This document shows positions 42,217 through 49,924 of a stretch of DNA of 64,000 nt, in pieces; the stretch's first letter is position 1; each line of letters begins with the position of its first letter. This DNA is from CADCWK01 sp965218235 (GTDB lineage: Bacteria; Chloroflexota; Chloroflexia; Thermomicrobiales; UBA6265): the NCBI GenBank assembly GCA_965218235.1, contig OZ244596.1:2108001-2172000 (forward strand), given 5' to 3'. Below the pieces are notes generated by a model. The model had not been told where the DNA came from. It did not search any database and saw nothing but the letters and a program-made list of their open reading frames with translations. Both the position numbers and the translations under genes were made by a program.

Positions 42217-43608
42217 AGTACGCACCTGGTTGGGTCCGCGACGGATCGAGCGGGACGTCCGACGACGGCGCTCGACCGACGGCTTCTTCTCCGCCCGAGT
42301 CTGATCGCCGCCGCCTATGACAGGGAACCGGGCCCGGAGCTCGTCCGTGATCAGGTGGTGAGAGTCCGGCGCCACCCTGGCCGCCACCGCAACCGGGTCC
42401 TCGGCCGCCACCTCTGCCGGTCGGATGGCGCCGAGGACGTGGTAGCGCTCGGTTTCGGCGACGCGGTCGAAGCCACCGAAGTGCTCGCGGAGCGACCGGT
42501 CGTAGGCAAGGAATCGGTTGGCGACGAGCAGGATCCGGCCGCCTTCGTCCAGAACGCCCGGCGCCTCCCGGACGATCGCGTCGGCGACGTCGCGGTCGAT
42601 TCGCTGGCCGGCGTGGAACGGCGGGTTGCAGAGGATGGTGTCGAAGCGCTGCCCGTGGATCGCGCCGTAGAGATCGCTGGCGACCGCGACCGTATCGCTG
42701 ACGCCGGACCGGACGATGTTCTCCCGCGCCGTCGCGACAGACTGCAGATCGATGTCTGTCATCGTGACCGATGCCGCCCCGGCCAGCGCCGCCGCGATCC
42801 CGATCACACCCGACCCGCAGCCGAGGTCCAGGACGCGCTGGCCGGTCAGGTCGGGGAGGTTGTCGAGCAGCAGGGCAGTGCCGTCGTCGAGCCCGTCGCC
42901 GGAGAAGACGCCCGGCATCGTGACGAGGGCGAGGTCGCGCGCACCGATCGTGACCGGGTAGGCGGCCCAGGTGCCGGGCGCGACGCCGGGCACCGAGGCC
43001 CAGGCTGGCGCGTCCGGCCAGGACTCCCGGATCGGGAAGGCGGCGAGGCGCTGCTTCATCCGGCTGATTTCGTCCCGCGGGGCGCCGAGCAGGGCGGCCG
43101 CGTCGCCAATCGTCGTCCGGATGCCGCCGCCGTTCGGGCCGGCGAGGATGACCATGCCGCTGGGCTTGAGCGCCGCCCGCGTTTCCAGCAGCCAGCGCCG
43201 GTTGAGGTCGCGATCCAGCCCCGGGAGCATCACGGCGAGGTCGAAGCCGCCAGGTTCCGGCAGGTCGCGGGGGTAGTTCACGACCGCGAGCCGATCGGCG
43301 ACACCGTTGCGCATCGCGGTCGCCTCGGTGACGTCCCGGGCCGCGAGGTTCGCGACCATCACCGTGGCGTGGGCGTCGGGCTGGTCGAGCAGGAGGGTCG
43401 CGGGGAGGGCGGCGTGACCGGCGCCCCAGAACAGGGCGCGCCCGCCAGCCGGGATGCTGGTCCGCTCCGCGATGAGTTGCATCGCCGGGGTCACGACGTC
43501 CCAGTCGGCGAAGCCGGGACGGCTCCGGACCTCGATCTCGTGCTCACCGATCTCGGCGGTGAAGCGGCCCGACGGTTCGGAACGGGGTGTCCGGCGATTG
43601 CTGGTCAA
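42211..43608 (-). CDS. RsmC-like class I methyltransferase (rRNA guanine-N2 type)
   Basis: A 465-residue SAM-dependent methyltransferase. The catalytic half (about 220-400) has VLDLGCGSGVIGIAAA as the SAM site and the motif CNPPFHAG, as in the RsmC/RlmG enzymes that form 2-methylguanosine in rRNA. The N-terminal half is a degenerate methyltransferase-like repeat (GRALFWGAGHAALPATLLL), as is usual for RsmC. The last ~55 residues are a basic tail. The start is TTG 43608, preceded by AGGAGG nine bases upstream. The exact target nucleotide is not predicted. Its 3' end overlaps the convergent DUF4037 gene by 6 bases. Confidence 0.85.
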   Translation of the reverse strand: MTSNRRTPRSEPSGRFTAEIGEHEIEVRSRPGFADWDVVTPAMQLIAERTSIPAGGRALFWGAGHAALPATLLLDQPDAHATVMVANLAARDVTEATAMRNGVADRLAVVNYPRDLPEPGGFDLAVMLPGLDRDLNRRWLLETRAALKPSGMVILAGPNGGGIRTTIGDAAALLGAPRDEISRMKQRLAAFPIRESWPDAPAWASVPGVAPGTWAAYPVTIGARDLALVTMPGVFSGDGLDDGTALLLDNLPDLTGQRVLDLGCGSGVIGIAAALAGAASVTMTDIDLQSVATARENIVRSGVSDTVAVASDLYGAIHGQRFDTILCNPPFHAGQRIDRDVADAIVREAPGVLDEGGRILLVANRFLAYDRSLREHFGGFDRVAETERYHVLGAIRPAEVAAEDPVAVAARVAPDSHHLITDELRARFPVIGGGDQTRAEKKPSVERRRRTSRSIRRGPNQVRTS

Positions 43609-43647
43609 GGGTGGCGGCCTCCTGAAGGGTCGGAATCATGGGAAAAC

Positions 43648-43685
43648 GGACGACACCACGGAACAGACGTTCCGTGGTGTCGTCC
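43648..43685 (-). terminator. Intrinsic terminator after sufU
   Basis: A perfect 17-bp hairpin with a 4-base loop (43648-43664 with 43669-43685). On the minus strand it is followed by GTTTTCCC, so it ends the sulfurtransferase-sufU transcript ahead of the methyltransferase gene. Confidence 0.88.
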
Positions 43686-43717
43686 AGCATAGCCGCTCTG
43701 GCCGTCGCTGTCGGTCG

Positions 43718-44164
43718 CTAGACCTCGACCGTGAACTCGCCGGCCGGGACGTTGACCGGCTCGAGCCCCTGCCGCACGCGTTCCTTGTTGGTCATGTAGA
43801 GCTTGGTCGCGGCCTGGAGGGTGCCGAGCCCGAGCGTGGCGCAGCGGACGCGGCTCTTGACCACGTCGGCGCCCATCTCCTCGTTCATCGTGTGCGTGCC
43901 GAGCTCGGCGACCTCCCCGGCGGTCAGCCCTTCGGCGAGCTCGCTGATCATCGAAGCGCCGGCCTGGCTGATCGTACATCCCTCGCCCTCGTACCGGATC
44001 TGGCTGATCCGGTCGTTCGCGTCGAAGGTGAGGTACATGGTGATCAGGTCGCCGCAGCCGGGGTTGCCGCCGCCGAGCTGGATGTCGGATGGGTCGAGGC
44101 GGCCCTTGTTACGGGGGTTGTCGTGGTGATCGAGGATGTACTCGATGTATTGCTGACGGTCCAT
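43718..44164 (-). CDS. sufU: SUF system Fe-S scaffold/sulfur-transfer protein
   Basis: A 148-residue IscU-fold protein. The three cysteines are C37 in NPGCGD (with D39), C63 in GEGCTISQAGASM and C108 in RVRCATLGL, with about 18 more residues in the SufU-specific region between C63 and C108 than in IscU. SufU binds zinc and accepts sulfur from SufS in Gram-positive-type SUF systems. SufS, B, C and D are not in this window. It lies 17 bases downstream of a sulfurtransferase gene on the same strand, so a sulfur-trafficking unit is plausible. Confidence 0.92.
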   Translation of the reverse strand: MDRQQYIEYILDHHDNPRNKGRLDPSDIQLGGGNPGCGDLITMYLTFDANDRISQIRYEGEGCTISQAGASMISELAEGLTAGEVAELGTHTMNEEMGADVVKSRVRCATLGLGTLQAATKLYMTNKERVRQGLEPVNVPAGEFTVEV

Positions 44165-44181
44165 CTGGTGCCTGTCCGGTT

Positions 44182-45093
44182 CTAGCTGGGTATCTGCGCG
44201 TTGTCGAAACTATTCGGGTTGGCGCCCCGGGCGATCGGGGAGCGGACGAGGCTGCCCCACTCGGTCCACGAGCCATCGTAGTTCCGGACCTTATCGTACC
44301 CGAGCAGGTACGTCAGGACGAACCAGGTGTGGCTGCTGCGCTCGCCGATCCGGCAGTAGGCGACGATCTCCCGGTCCGGGGTCATGCCGGCGTCGCCGTA
44401 GAGGCCGCGAAGCTCGTCGACCGGCCGGAAGGTCCCGTCCGGGTTGGCCGCCTTGCCCCAGGGGATGTTCCGGGCGCCGCGGATGTGGCCGGCCCGCTGG
44501 GCGCCCTCTTGCGGGTAGCCGACGGCGTGCAGCAGCTCGCCGGTGTACTCCTGCGGGGAGCGGACGTCGATCAGCGCCGGGTCGCCGCCGTTGACAAGGG
44601 CCAGCACGTCCTCGCGGAAGGCGCGGATCGTCGGGTCGGCGTCCTGGGCGGTGTAGGTCGTGGCGGCATGCTGCGTGGCTTCGCGGGTCCAGGCGCGACC
44701 CTCGGCCTCCCATTTGGCCCGGCCGCCATCCACGATTCGGACATCCTCGTGACCGTAGTAGCGGAACAGCCAGAGCGCGTAGGTGGCGTACCAGTTGTTT
44801 CGGTCGCCGTAGAAGATCACCGTCGAGTCATTGGCGATGCCGGAGTGCGACAGAAGCCGCTCGAACTCGGCCCTGTCGATGAAGTCGCGGTCGACCTGGT
44901 CCTGGAGGTCGGTGTGCCAGTCCAGGTTGATCGCGCCCTGAATGTGCCCGATCTCGTAGAGCATGACGTCCTCGTCGGACTCGACGATCCGGACGCTGGG
45001 GTCGCCGAGGTGGTCGGCAACCCACTGGGTCGAGACGAGCATCTCAGGGTGTGCGTAGCCGCGTCCGTTCTGAGTTGTGTCGCGATCGGCCAT
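44182..45093 (-). CDS. Two-domain rhodanese-type sulfurtransferase
   Basis: A 303-residue thiosulfate/3-mercaptopyruvate sulfurtransferase. The inactive first rhodanese domain starts LVSTQWVADHLGDPSVRIVESDED and the second holds active-site C247 in AYCRIGERSSHTWF. CRIGERS is the loop of the actinobacterial and Chloroflexota thiosulfate sulfurtransferase class. WGSLVRSPIARG near the end is typical. ATG 45093 has AGGGAG eight bases upstream; the open frame to 45237 lacks a site. It sits with sufU and may feed sulfur to cluster assembly. Confidence 0.92.
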   Translation of the reverse strand: MADRDTTQNGRGYAHPEMLVSTQWVADHLGDPSVRIVESDEDVMLYEIGHIQGAINLDWHTDLQDQVDRDFIDRAEFERLLSHSGIANDSTVIFYGDRNNWYATYALWLFRYYGHEDVRIVDGGRAKWEAEGRAWTREATQHAATTYTAQDADPTIRAFREDVLALVNGGDPALIDVRSPQEYTGELLHAVGYPQEGAQRAGHIRGARNIPWGKAANPDGTFRPVDELRGLYGDAGMTPDREIVAYCRIGERSSHTWFVLTYLLGYDKVRNYDGSWTEWGSLVRSPIARGANPNSFDNAQIPS

Positions 45094-45344
45094 AAGTGAA
45101 ACTCCCTGATGTGGTTTGAATGGTGTCGGGGTTTGCGCGACGGCGATTCGCCGGTCCGGCTCCGGGCCATGGCGTGGCGGGCGCTGGAGCGCAACGTTCA
45201 GCGATGATGGCCAGCACAGCCTGTGCCGAGCGTGCACTCCATATTGTGCCTGAACTGGATCAGGATTGCCGGAAAGCGTCGCGATGCGCGGCGGATGAGC
45301 CCTCGGTGTTCGACGGGCGAACGGGCGAAACAGGGGTATCGACG

Positions 45345-46397
45345 GTGGAGGACATCATCGGCGGCGGGTCCAGCGACGAGCGATTCGCCGGATTCCTCGC
45401 GGACTGGCGGGCGATTCTGGCCCGGCGCGTCGCGCAGGTCAGGGATGAGATGTCGGAGATCGACGGCCTCGCGGCCGCGGTCCTTGCTGGCAGTCACGGC
45501 CGCGATGCGTCATGGCCGCTCTCTGATATCGACGTGATCCTCATCACAGAGGTCGACCAGGAGGAGCAGGTTCGAACGGCCATTGCGGAACTCCGGGTGC
45601 GGCTGACGGCGGTCTGGGCGAAGGAGGGATGGTGGACGGGGCTGGATGCCGGCCGACTCCTGTTCTCGACGAACGACGTCGACCACGTTACTGGCTCGGG
45701 TCAGTTTCCATGCCTGGCGCCCGACGACGCCCGGTGGTTCCACACGATGGACAAGGTGTTCGGCGGACGGGCGCTGTTGGACGACCGGGAAGGCAGAGCC
45801 ACCCGGCTGGCGCAGTGGGCGACGATGTCACGCTTCGATCCGGCGGTCGTCCGCAACCGGTCTGCTCGCCTCCGGAACGAGGCGACCGCGGCTCTCGCGC
45901 CCGGGTACCGGTCAATCGCAACGGCTGACCTGCTGCCGGGAACACTGGCGCTCTGGCAGGCGGTCCAGCTCGTGCAGATCGCGATGATGAGCAACTGGGG
46001 GTTGCGGGATAACTCGCTGGGCCGGTTCGGCAGCCGGTTCAGGGCGGCGGCTCGTGAACATGGTCTCGCTCACGTCGCCGATGAGTTGGAAGCGGTGTCC
46101 GGTCTCGACCCAGACTCGACCGCGCGTCGGGAACTGGCCGCACCGGCGTGGGTTGCGCTCCGGCATGACCGGTCGTTCCGAGCTCGCCGGGCCATCGGCG
46201 AGGACATCGACCGTCTGGCTGACCTCCGGGATACGCTCCGGGTGTGCTCCCGGTACGCCGCCCCATCCGCCGCGGGTCCGGAGTTCCTGGAATGGCTGGC
46301 AATCGTCGTCGACCGCGACGACCTCCAGCGACGACTGGACGCCGTTCGGCGAATCGTGGAAATGACGTGGGAGCCGTTCAGTGCCGACCCTGACTGA
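45345..46397 (+). CDS. Nucleotidyltransferase-fold domain protein
   Basis: A 350-residue protein with an N-terminal nucleotidyltransferase fold of the MNT/ANT kind: AVLAGSHGRDASWPLSDIDVILI near residue 42 shows the GS..R and D.D signature that binds metal and NTP, followed by the third-strand segment LLFSTNDVDHV. The rest is helical, with WQAVQLVQIAMMSNWGLRDNSLGRFG. It may be an antibiotic nucleotidyltransferase or tRNA/protein-modifying enzyme; no closer assignment is possible. GTG 45345 has an AGGGG site eight bases upstream. The frame is open back to 45120 without conserved content. It is divergent from the sulfurtransferase gene. Confidence 0.75.
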   Translation: MEDIIGGGSSDERFAGFLADWRAILARRVAQVRDEMSEIDGLAAAVLAGSHGRDASWPLSDIDVILITEVDQEEQVRTAIAELRVRLTAVWAKEGWWTGLDAGRLLFSTNDVDHVTGSGQFPCLAPDDARWFHTMDKVFGGRALLDDREGRATRLAQWATMSRFDPAVVRNRSARLRNEATAALAPGYRSIATADLLPGTLALWQAVQLVQIAMMSNWGLRDNSLGRFGSRFRAAAREHGLAHVADELEAVSGLDPDSTARRELAAPAWVALRHDRSFRARRAIGEDIDRLADLRDTLRVCSRYAAPSAAGPEFLEWLAIVVDRDDLQRRLDAVRRIVEMTWEPFSADPD

Positions 46398-46496
46398 ACG
46401 GGCAGTACTTACGCGATGTAAGTCGTGGCAGTCTGGCTTTCTGCGGAATGGCAGAGGCAGTCGGGGGATGCCCCTGGGATCGAGGCAGAAGAAGAC

Positions 46497-46910
46497 ATGA
46501 CGGACGTGGTGAATTTCAATCAGCAGGTCATCGCTGACTTCCGGGCCAACGGTGGCAAAGTCGGAGGCATGTTCGAGGGCGCGTCAATGCTGATCCTGCA
46601 TACGGTCGGCGCGAAGAGCGGTCGCGCCGTCGTCTCGCCGCTGGTCTATCACGCGGAAGGCAAACAGTACCTCATCTACGCCTCGGCTGGTGGCGCCGAC
46701 CGTCACCCGGCCTGGTATCACAACCTCGTCGCGAACCCGGAAGTGACGGTTGAGGTCGGCATTGAGACGGTTCCGATGCGGGCGACGGTCTTGACCGGTG
46801 CGGAGCGCGACCGGTTGTTCGCCGAGCAGGTTGGACGGGCTCCTGGTTTCGGCGACTACCAGCGCAAGACATCGCGTGTCATCCCAGTCATTGCCCTGGA
46901 TCGGGTCTGA
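46497..46910 (+). CDS. F420-dependent (deazaflavin) nitroreductase-family protein
   Basis: A 137-residue split-barrel protein of the Ddn/deazaflavin-dependent oxidoreductase family. Typical stretches are ILHTVGAKSGRAVVSPLVYH, YLIYASAGGADRHPAWYHNLVANPEVTVEVG and AFG-like RAPGFGDYQRKTSRVIPVIAL. These enzymes use reduced coenzyme F420, so the organism likely makes it. ATG 46497 fits the family start; a frame open to 46425 gives no conserved residues. The substrate is unknown. A strong hairpin follows. Confidence 0.9.
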   Translation: MTDVVNFNQQVIADFRANGGKVGGMFEGASMLILHTVGAKSGRAVVSPLVYHAEGKQYLIYASAGGADRHPAWYHNLVANPEVTVEVGIETVPMRATVLTGAERDRLFAEQVGRAPGFGDYQRKTSRVIPVIALDRV

Positions 46911-46965
46911 TCGGCAAACATGGCCGGTCCTCGATGCCCGACGCAATGCCCCTGTCCGGGCCAAG

Positions 46966-47009
46966 GGAGAGCCGTCCCGCGCCGCGAATTGGCGTCGGGA
47001 CGGCTCTCC
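46966..47009 (+). terminator. Terminator hairpin after the F420-family gene
   Basis: A perfect 14-bp stem (46966-46979 with 46996-47009) extended by CGCC/GGCG and a one-base bulge, loop of seven bases. It separates the F420-family gene from the nadA promoter region. Confidence 0.75.
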
Positions 47010-47017
47010 GCGACGAC

Positions 47018-47058
47018 TTCGTGTCACCGTGACACGAATACTTAGTGTCATGTTGACA
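47018..47058. promoter_or_regulatory. Palindromic operator pair upstream of nadA
   Basis: Two inverted repeats built on TGTCA/TGACA: a perfect 21-base palindrome at 47018-47038 (TTCGTGTCAC, one base, GTGACACGAA) and TGTCA-TGT-TGACA at 47046-47058. The second covers the -35 element of the nadA promoter, and a third imperfect copy (TGTCATCACGACG) starts at 47086 near the expected transcription start. The layout suits a dimeric repressor of NAD synthesis; which family (NiaR, NrtR, NadQ or other) is not determined. Confidence 0.7.
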
Positions 47059-47081
47059 ATTACTCTCCGTTAGTCTAATCT
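47053..47081 (+). promoter_or_regulatory. Sigma-A promoter of nadA
   Basis: A perfect TTGACA (47053-47058) and TAATCT (47076-47081) with a 17-base spacer. The start would be near 47088, leaving a leader of about 180 bases that contains an 8-bp stem (47102-47109 with 47137-47144). Confidence 0.7.
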
Positions 47082-47269
47082 TGTGTCATCACGACGGGGG
47101 CGGTCAGCGACATCCCCGGAGGTCCATGGGATCTCCCGCTGACCAGGTCTCCGATCGGTCACGACGCGAACGCCAGACCGGCGCCGCGGGGCTCGGACCG
47201 AGATCCTGCCAGACAACCAGCCCGGGCACGACACCGCCAGACGGTGCGACCCGGAGAGGAAGGCATCCG

Positions 47270-48523
47270 ATGGCGCTGCCAGTCGTCACGTCCGTCCCCG
47301 CCGCCGCTCAGACGAGCGACCCGACGATCACGACCCCGTGGCTCGTCGACTCCCAGCTCGACGCCGCCCAGTGCGTCCCGGAAGAGGGGACCGGCGCCTA
47401 CGAGACGCTGCGCACCTACGGAGCGAAGCCGCTCCGGCAGCAGCGGATCCCGCGCGAGTACTTCCGGATGGACGCGGTCGAGCGGGATGCCCGGATCTGG
47501 GCCCTGCGCCGCCAGCTCGGCGATCGGCTGGTCATTCTCGGCCATCACTATCAGCGTGACGAAGTCATCCAGTTCGCCGACCATCGCGGTGATAGTTACA
47601 AGCTCTCCCAGCTCGCCGCCGCACAGGATGAGGCCGAGTTCGTCCTCTTCTGCGGCGTCCACTTCATGGCGGAGAGCGCCGATATCCTGACGTCGCCCCG
47701 ACAGAAGGTGATTCTGCCGAACCTCGAAGCCGGCTGCTCGATGGCCGACATGGCGAAGGGCGACGATGTCGAGGCGGCCTGGCGGGCGATTGGCCGGGCC
47801 GGGGTCGACCTGCAAACCGTCATCCCGGTCACCTACATGAACTCGACGGCCGAGCTCAAGGCGTTCTGTGGCCGCAACGGCGGGATCGTCTGTACCTCGT
47901 CCAATGCCAGCCGGGTCTACGACTGGGCGTTCGAGCGCGGCGAGAAGATCATGTTCTTCCCGGACGAGCACCTCGGCCGCAACACCGGTGTGGCCAAGAA
48001 CATCCCCGAGGACCGCATGGTCGTCTGGGATCCGTTCCGGCCGATGGGTGGCCTCACTACCGAGCAGCTTCGCGACGCGACGGTGATCCTCTGGAAGGGG
48101 TACTGCTCCGTCCACGCCCGTTTCAGCGTCGAACAGATCGAGACGGCACGAGCCCAGCATCCCGGCGTCAACGTGATCGTCCACCCTGAGTGCCGGCTGG
48201 AGGTTGTCCAGGCCGCTGACAGCGCTGGTTCGACCGAGTTCATCATCGACACGATCACCGCCGCCCCGACTGGAACCGTCTGGGCAGTGGGGACGGAGAT
48301 CAACCTGGTCAACCGGCTGAACTCCGAGTTGCCGGACAAGGAGATCTTCTGCCTGGACCCGGTCGTCTGCCCCTGCTCCACCATGTACCGGGTTCACCCG
48401 TCCTACATCCTCTGGACGCTGGAGCATCTGGTCGAGGACGAGGTCGTCAACCAGATCACCGTCGACCAAACGGTGGCCCGGGAGGCGCTGGTCGCGCTCG
48501 ACCGGATGCTTGCCGTTCCGTAG
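47270..48523 (+). CDS. nadA: Quinolinate synthase
   Basis: NadA condenses iminoaspartate with dihydroxyacetone phosphate to quinolinate in NAD synthesis, using a [4Fe-4S] cluster. In its 417 residues are VILGHHYQRDEVIQFADHRGDSY, the cluster cysteines in LEAGCSMADM, VHPECRLEV and DPVVCPCSTM, and YMNSTAELKA. It belongs to the longer NadA type with about 60 extra N-terminal residues. ATG 47270 has a GAGGAAGG site at suitable distance. nadB and nadC are not adjacent. An operator overlaps the promoter. Confidence 0.95.
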   Translation: MALPVVTSVPAAAQTSDPTITTPWLVDSQLDAAQCVPEEGTGAYETLRTYGAKPLRQQRIPREYFRMDAVERDARIWALRRQLGDRLVILGHHYQRDEVIQFADHRGDSYKLSQLAAAQDEAEFVLFCGVHFMAESADILTSPRQKVILPNLEAGCSMADMAKGDDVEAAWRAIGRAGVDLQTVIPVTYMNSTAELKAFCGRNGGIVCTSSNASRVYDWAFERGEKIMFFPDEHLGRNTGVAKNIPEDRMVVWDPFRPMGGLTTEQLRDATVILWKGYCSVHARFSVEQIETARAQHPGVNVIVHPECRLEVVQAADSAGSTEFIIDTITAAPTGTVWAVGTEINLVNRLNSELPDKEIFCLDPVVCPCSTMYRVHPSYILWTLEHLVEDEVVNQITVDQTVAREALVALDRMLAVP

Positions 48524-48542
48524 TCCTCTGGTACCACCAATT

Positions 48543-48600
48543 CATCCAAAACCAGCGAGGCTGGCTCTCACTCGGGAGCCAGCCTCGCTGGTTTTGGATG
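48543..48600. terminator. Perfect 25-bp hairpin after nadA
   Basis: Arms at 48543-48567 and 48576-48600 are perfectly complementary, with an 8-base loop. Each arm has an AAAA or TTTT run near its outer end, so a transcript from either side would end in U-rich sequence. It follows nadA and faces the convergent glycosyltransferase gene. Confidence 0.85.
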
Positions 48601-48789
48601 TGGGTGCGTTGTTAACCCGCCGATGGAGCATTTTGACGTAGGGACATCGCACTCGCTTCGCTGGCCTTGCTCGCTGCGCTGCCGCGCCGTCAGGCGCAAT
48701 ACCGCGCCGCGGCACCGTTACCCACCAGATGACCAGGTTCTCGAAAGGGATTTTCGCTCGCGGGACCAGCGAAGCAAAAGCCCACGACC

Positions 48790-49914
48790 CTACGAGCGGG
48801 GGCGCCGATCGCCCAACGGATGCTGTCGCCACGTGGCTTCCACGATCTCGAACATCGCCTCCTTGAACCGGGGGGTTCCAAACCGGATCGTGTTGGACCG
48901 GCACGCTTCGGCGGACCAGGTCGTTCGGTCGGCGAGCTCGAGCGCCGCCGAGAGAGATGCCGCGGTCGGCTCGTCGAAGAAGAGGCCGGTCTGGCCCTCG
49001 ATGACGGATTCGACCGCGCCGCCGCCGCGGTAGGCGACGACCGGCCGTCCCGCCGCCTGGGCCTCAACGGCGGTGATGCCGAAGTCCTCCTGGCCGGGTA
49101 GGACGAAGACCTGGCAGCGGCTCATCAGGTCGGCCGTCTCCTCGTCGGAGCACTGGCCGAGGAACTCCACCGACGGCCCGGCCCGCCGGCGGAGCCGCTC
49201 CTCGGCCGGTCCGCTGCCGACGATCTTGAGTGGGCGTCCGGTTGCGGTGCAGGCGTCGATGGCGAGATCGATGCGTTTGTGGGGGACCAGGCGGGAGACG
49301 ACGAGGGCGTACGGTTCGATCCCGGCCGGTTCGGCCGGAGTGAACCGGTCGATCCGGATCGGAGGGTAGACGACACTCGCTGTCCGAGCCCAGACCCGCT
49401 CGATCCGCCGTGCGACCGCCCGCGAGTTGGCGACGACGACATCCAGTTCCCCGGCAGCGTGCTGGTCCAGCCGGCGCAGACCGCCGAAGCTGAGGTCCAT
49501 CACCCTGCGCACCGGGGCCGGAATCCGCGCCGGAGTCAGATATGCCTCGTCGCCCCAGAGGAACCGGGACGGTGAGTGGCAGTAGCCGATCCGCACCTGG
49601 CGGTTGGTTCCAGCCTGATGCGCCCAGGCGCTGGTGTCGGACAGGACGATGTCATAGTCGGCCAGCTCCCGTCGGAACGCCGCGAAGGCGAGCGGGTAAA
49701 GCGGAAGCAGCGCTCGGTGGTGATGCCGGGCACCAGGGATCCGGCCGAGGACGCTCTCGCGGACGTCCCAGGAGCGCCAGTGCCTGGGAAACGCCGCTGG
49801 ATCGTAGAGGGAGGTGAAGATCGGCGCGTCCGGCCAGATCTCGTGGAACGCCTCCAGGACGCGCTCGGCCCCACCGAACTGGGTCAGATAGTCGTGGACG
49901 AGCGCGATCTTCAT
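48790..49914 (-). CDS. Glycosyltransferase family 4 (GT-B)
   Basis: A 374-residue GT-B enzyme. The N-terminus MKIALVHDYLTQFGGAERVLEAF is a classic acceptor-domain start; the donor half holds VSRLVPHKRIDLAIDAC, KIVGSGPAEERLRR and the E-x7-E type motif VLPGQEDFGITAVEAQAAGRPVVAY. It likely adds a sugar from a nucleotide donor to a surface polysaccharide or lipid. ATG 49914 lies ten bases after the stop of the UDP-glucose dehydrogenase gene, so both form an operon that would link UDP-glucuronate supply with polysaccharide synthesis. Confidence 0.9.
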   Translation of the reverse strand: MKIALVHDYLTQFGGAERVLEAFHEIWPDAPIFTSLYDPAAFPRHWRSWDVRESVLGRIPGARHHHRALLPLYPLAFAAFRRELADYDIVLSDTSAWAHQAGTNRQVRIGYCHSPSRFLWGDEAYLTPARIPAPVRRVMDLSFGGLRRLDQHAAGELDVVVANSRAVARRIERVWARTASVVYPPIRIDRFTPAEPAGIEPYALVVSRLVPHKRIDLAIDACTATGRPLKIVGSGPAEERLRRRAGPSVEFLGQCSDEETADLMSRCQVFVLPGQEDFGITAVEAQAAGRPVVAYRGGGAVESVIEGQTGLFFDEPTAASLSAALELADRTTWSAEACRSNTIRFGTPRFKEAMFEIVEATWRQHPLGDRRPRS

Positions 49915-49924
49915 CGACGTCACG

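Noticed and set aside
48601..48789. GC-rich stretch with inverted motifs between the nadA hairpin and the glycosyltransferase gene
   Set aside because: The imperfect pairing (TTTTCGCTCGC with GCGAAGCAAAA) is weak; it may help end the glycosyltransferase transcript but does not support a separate feature.
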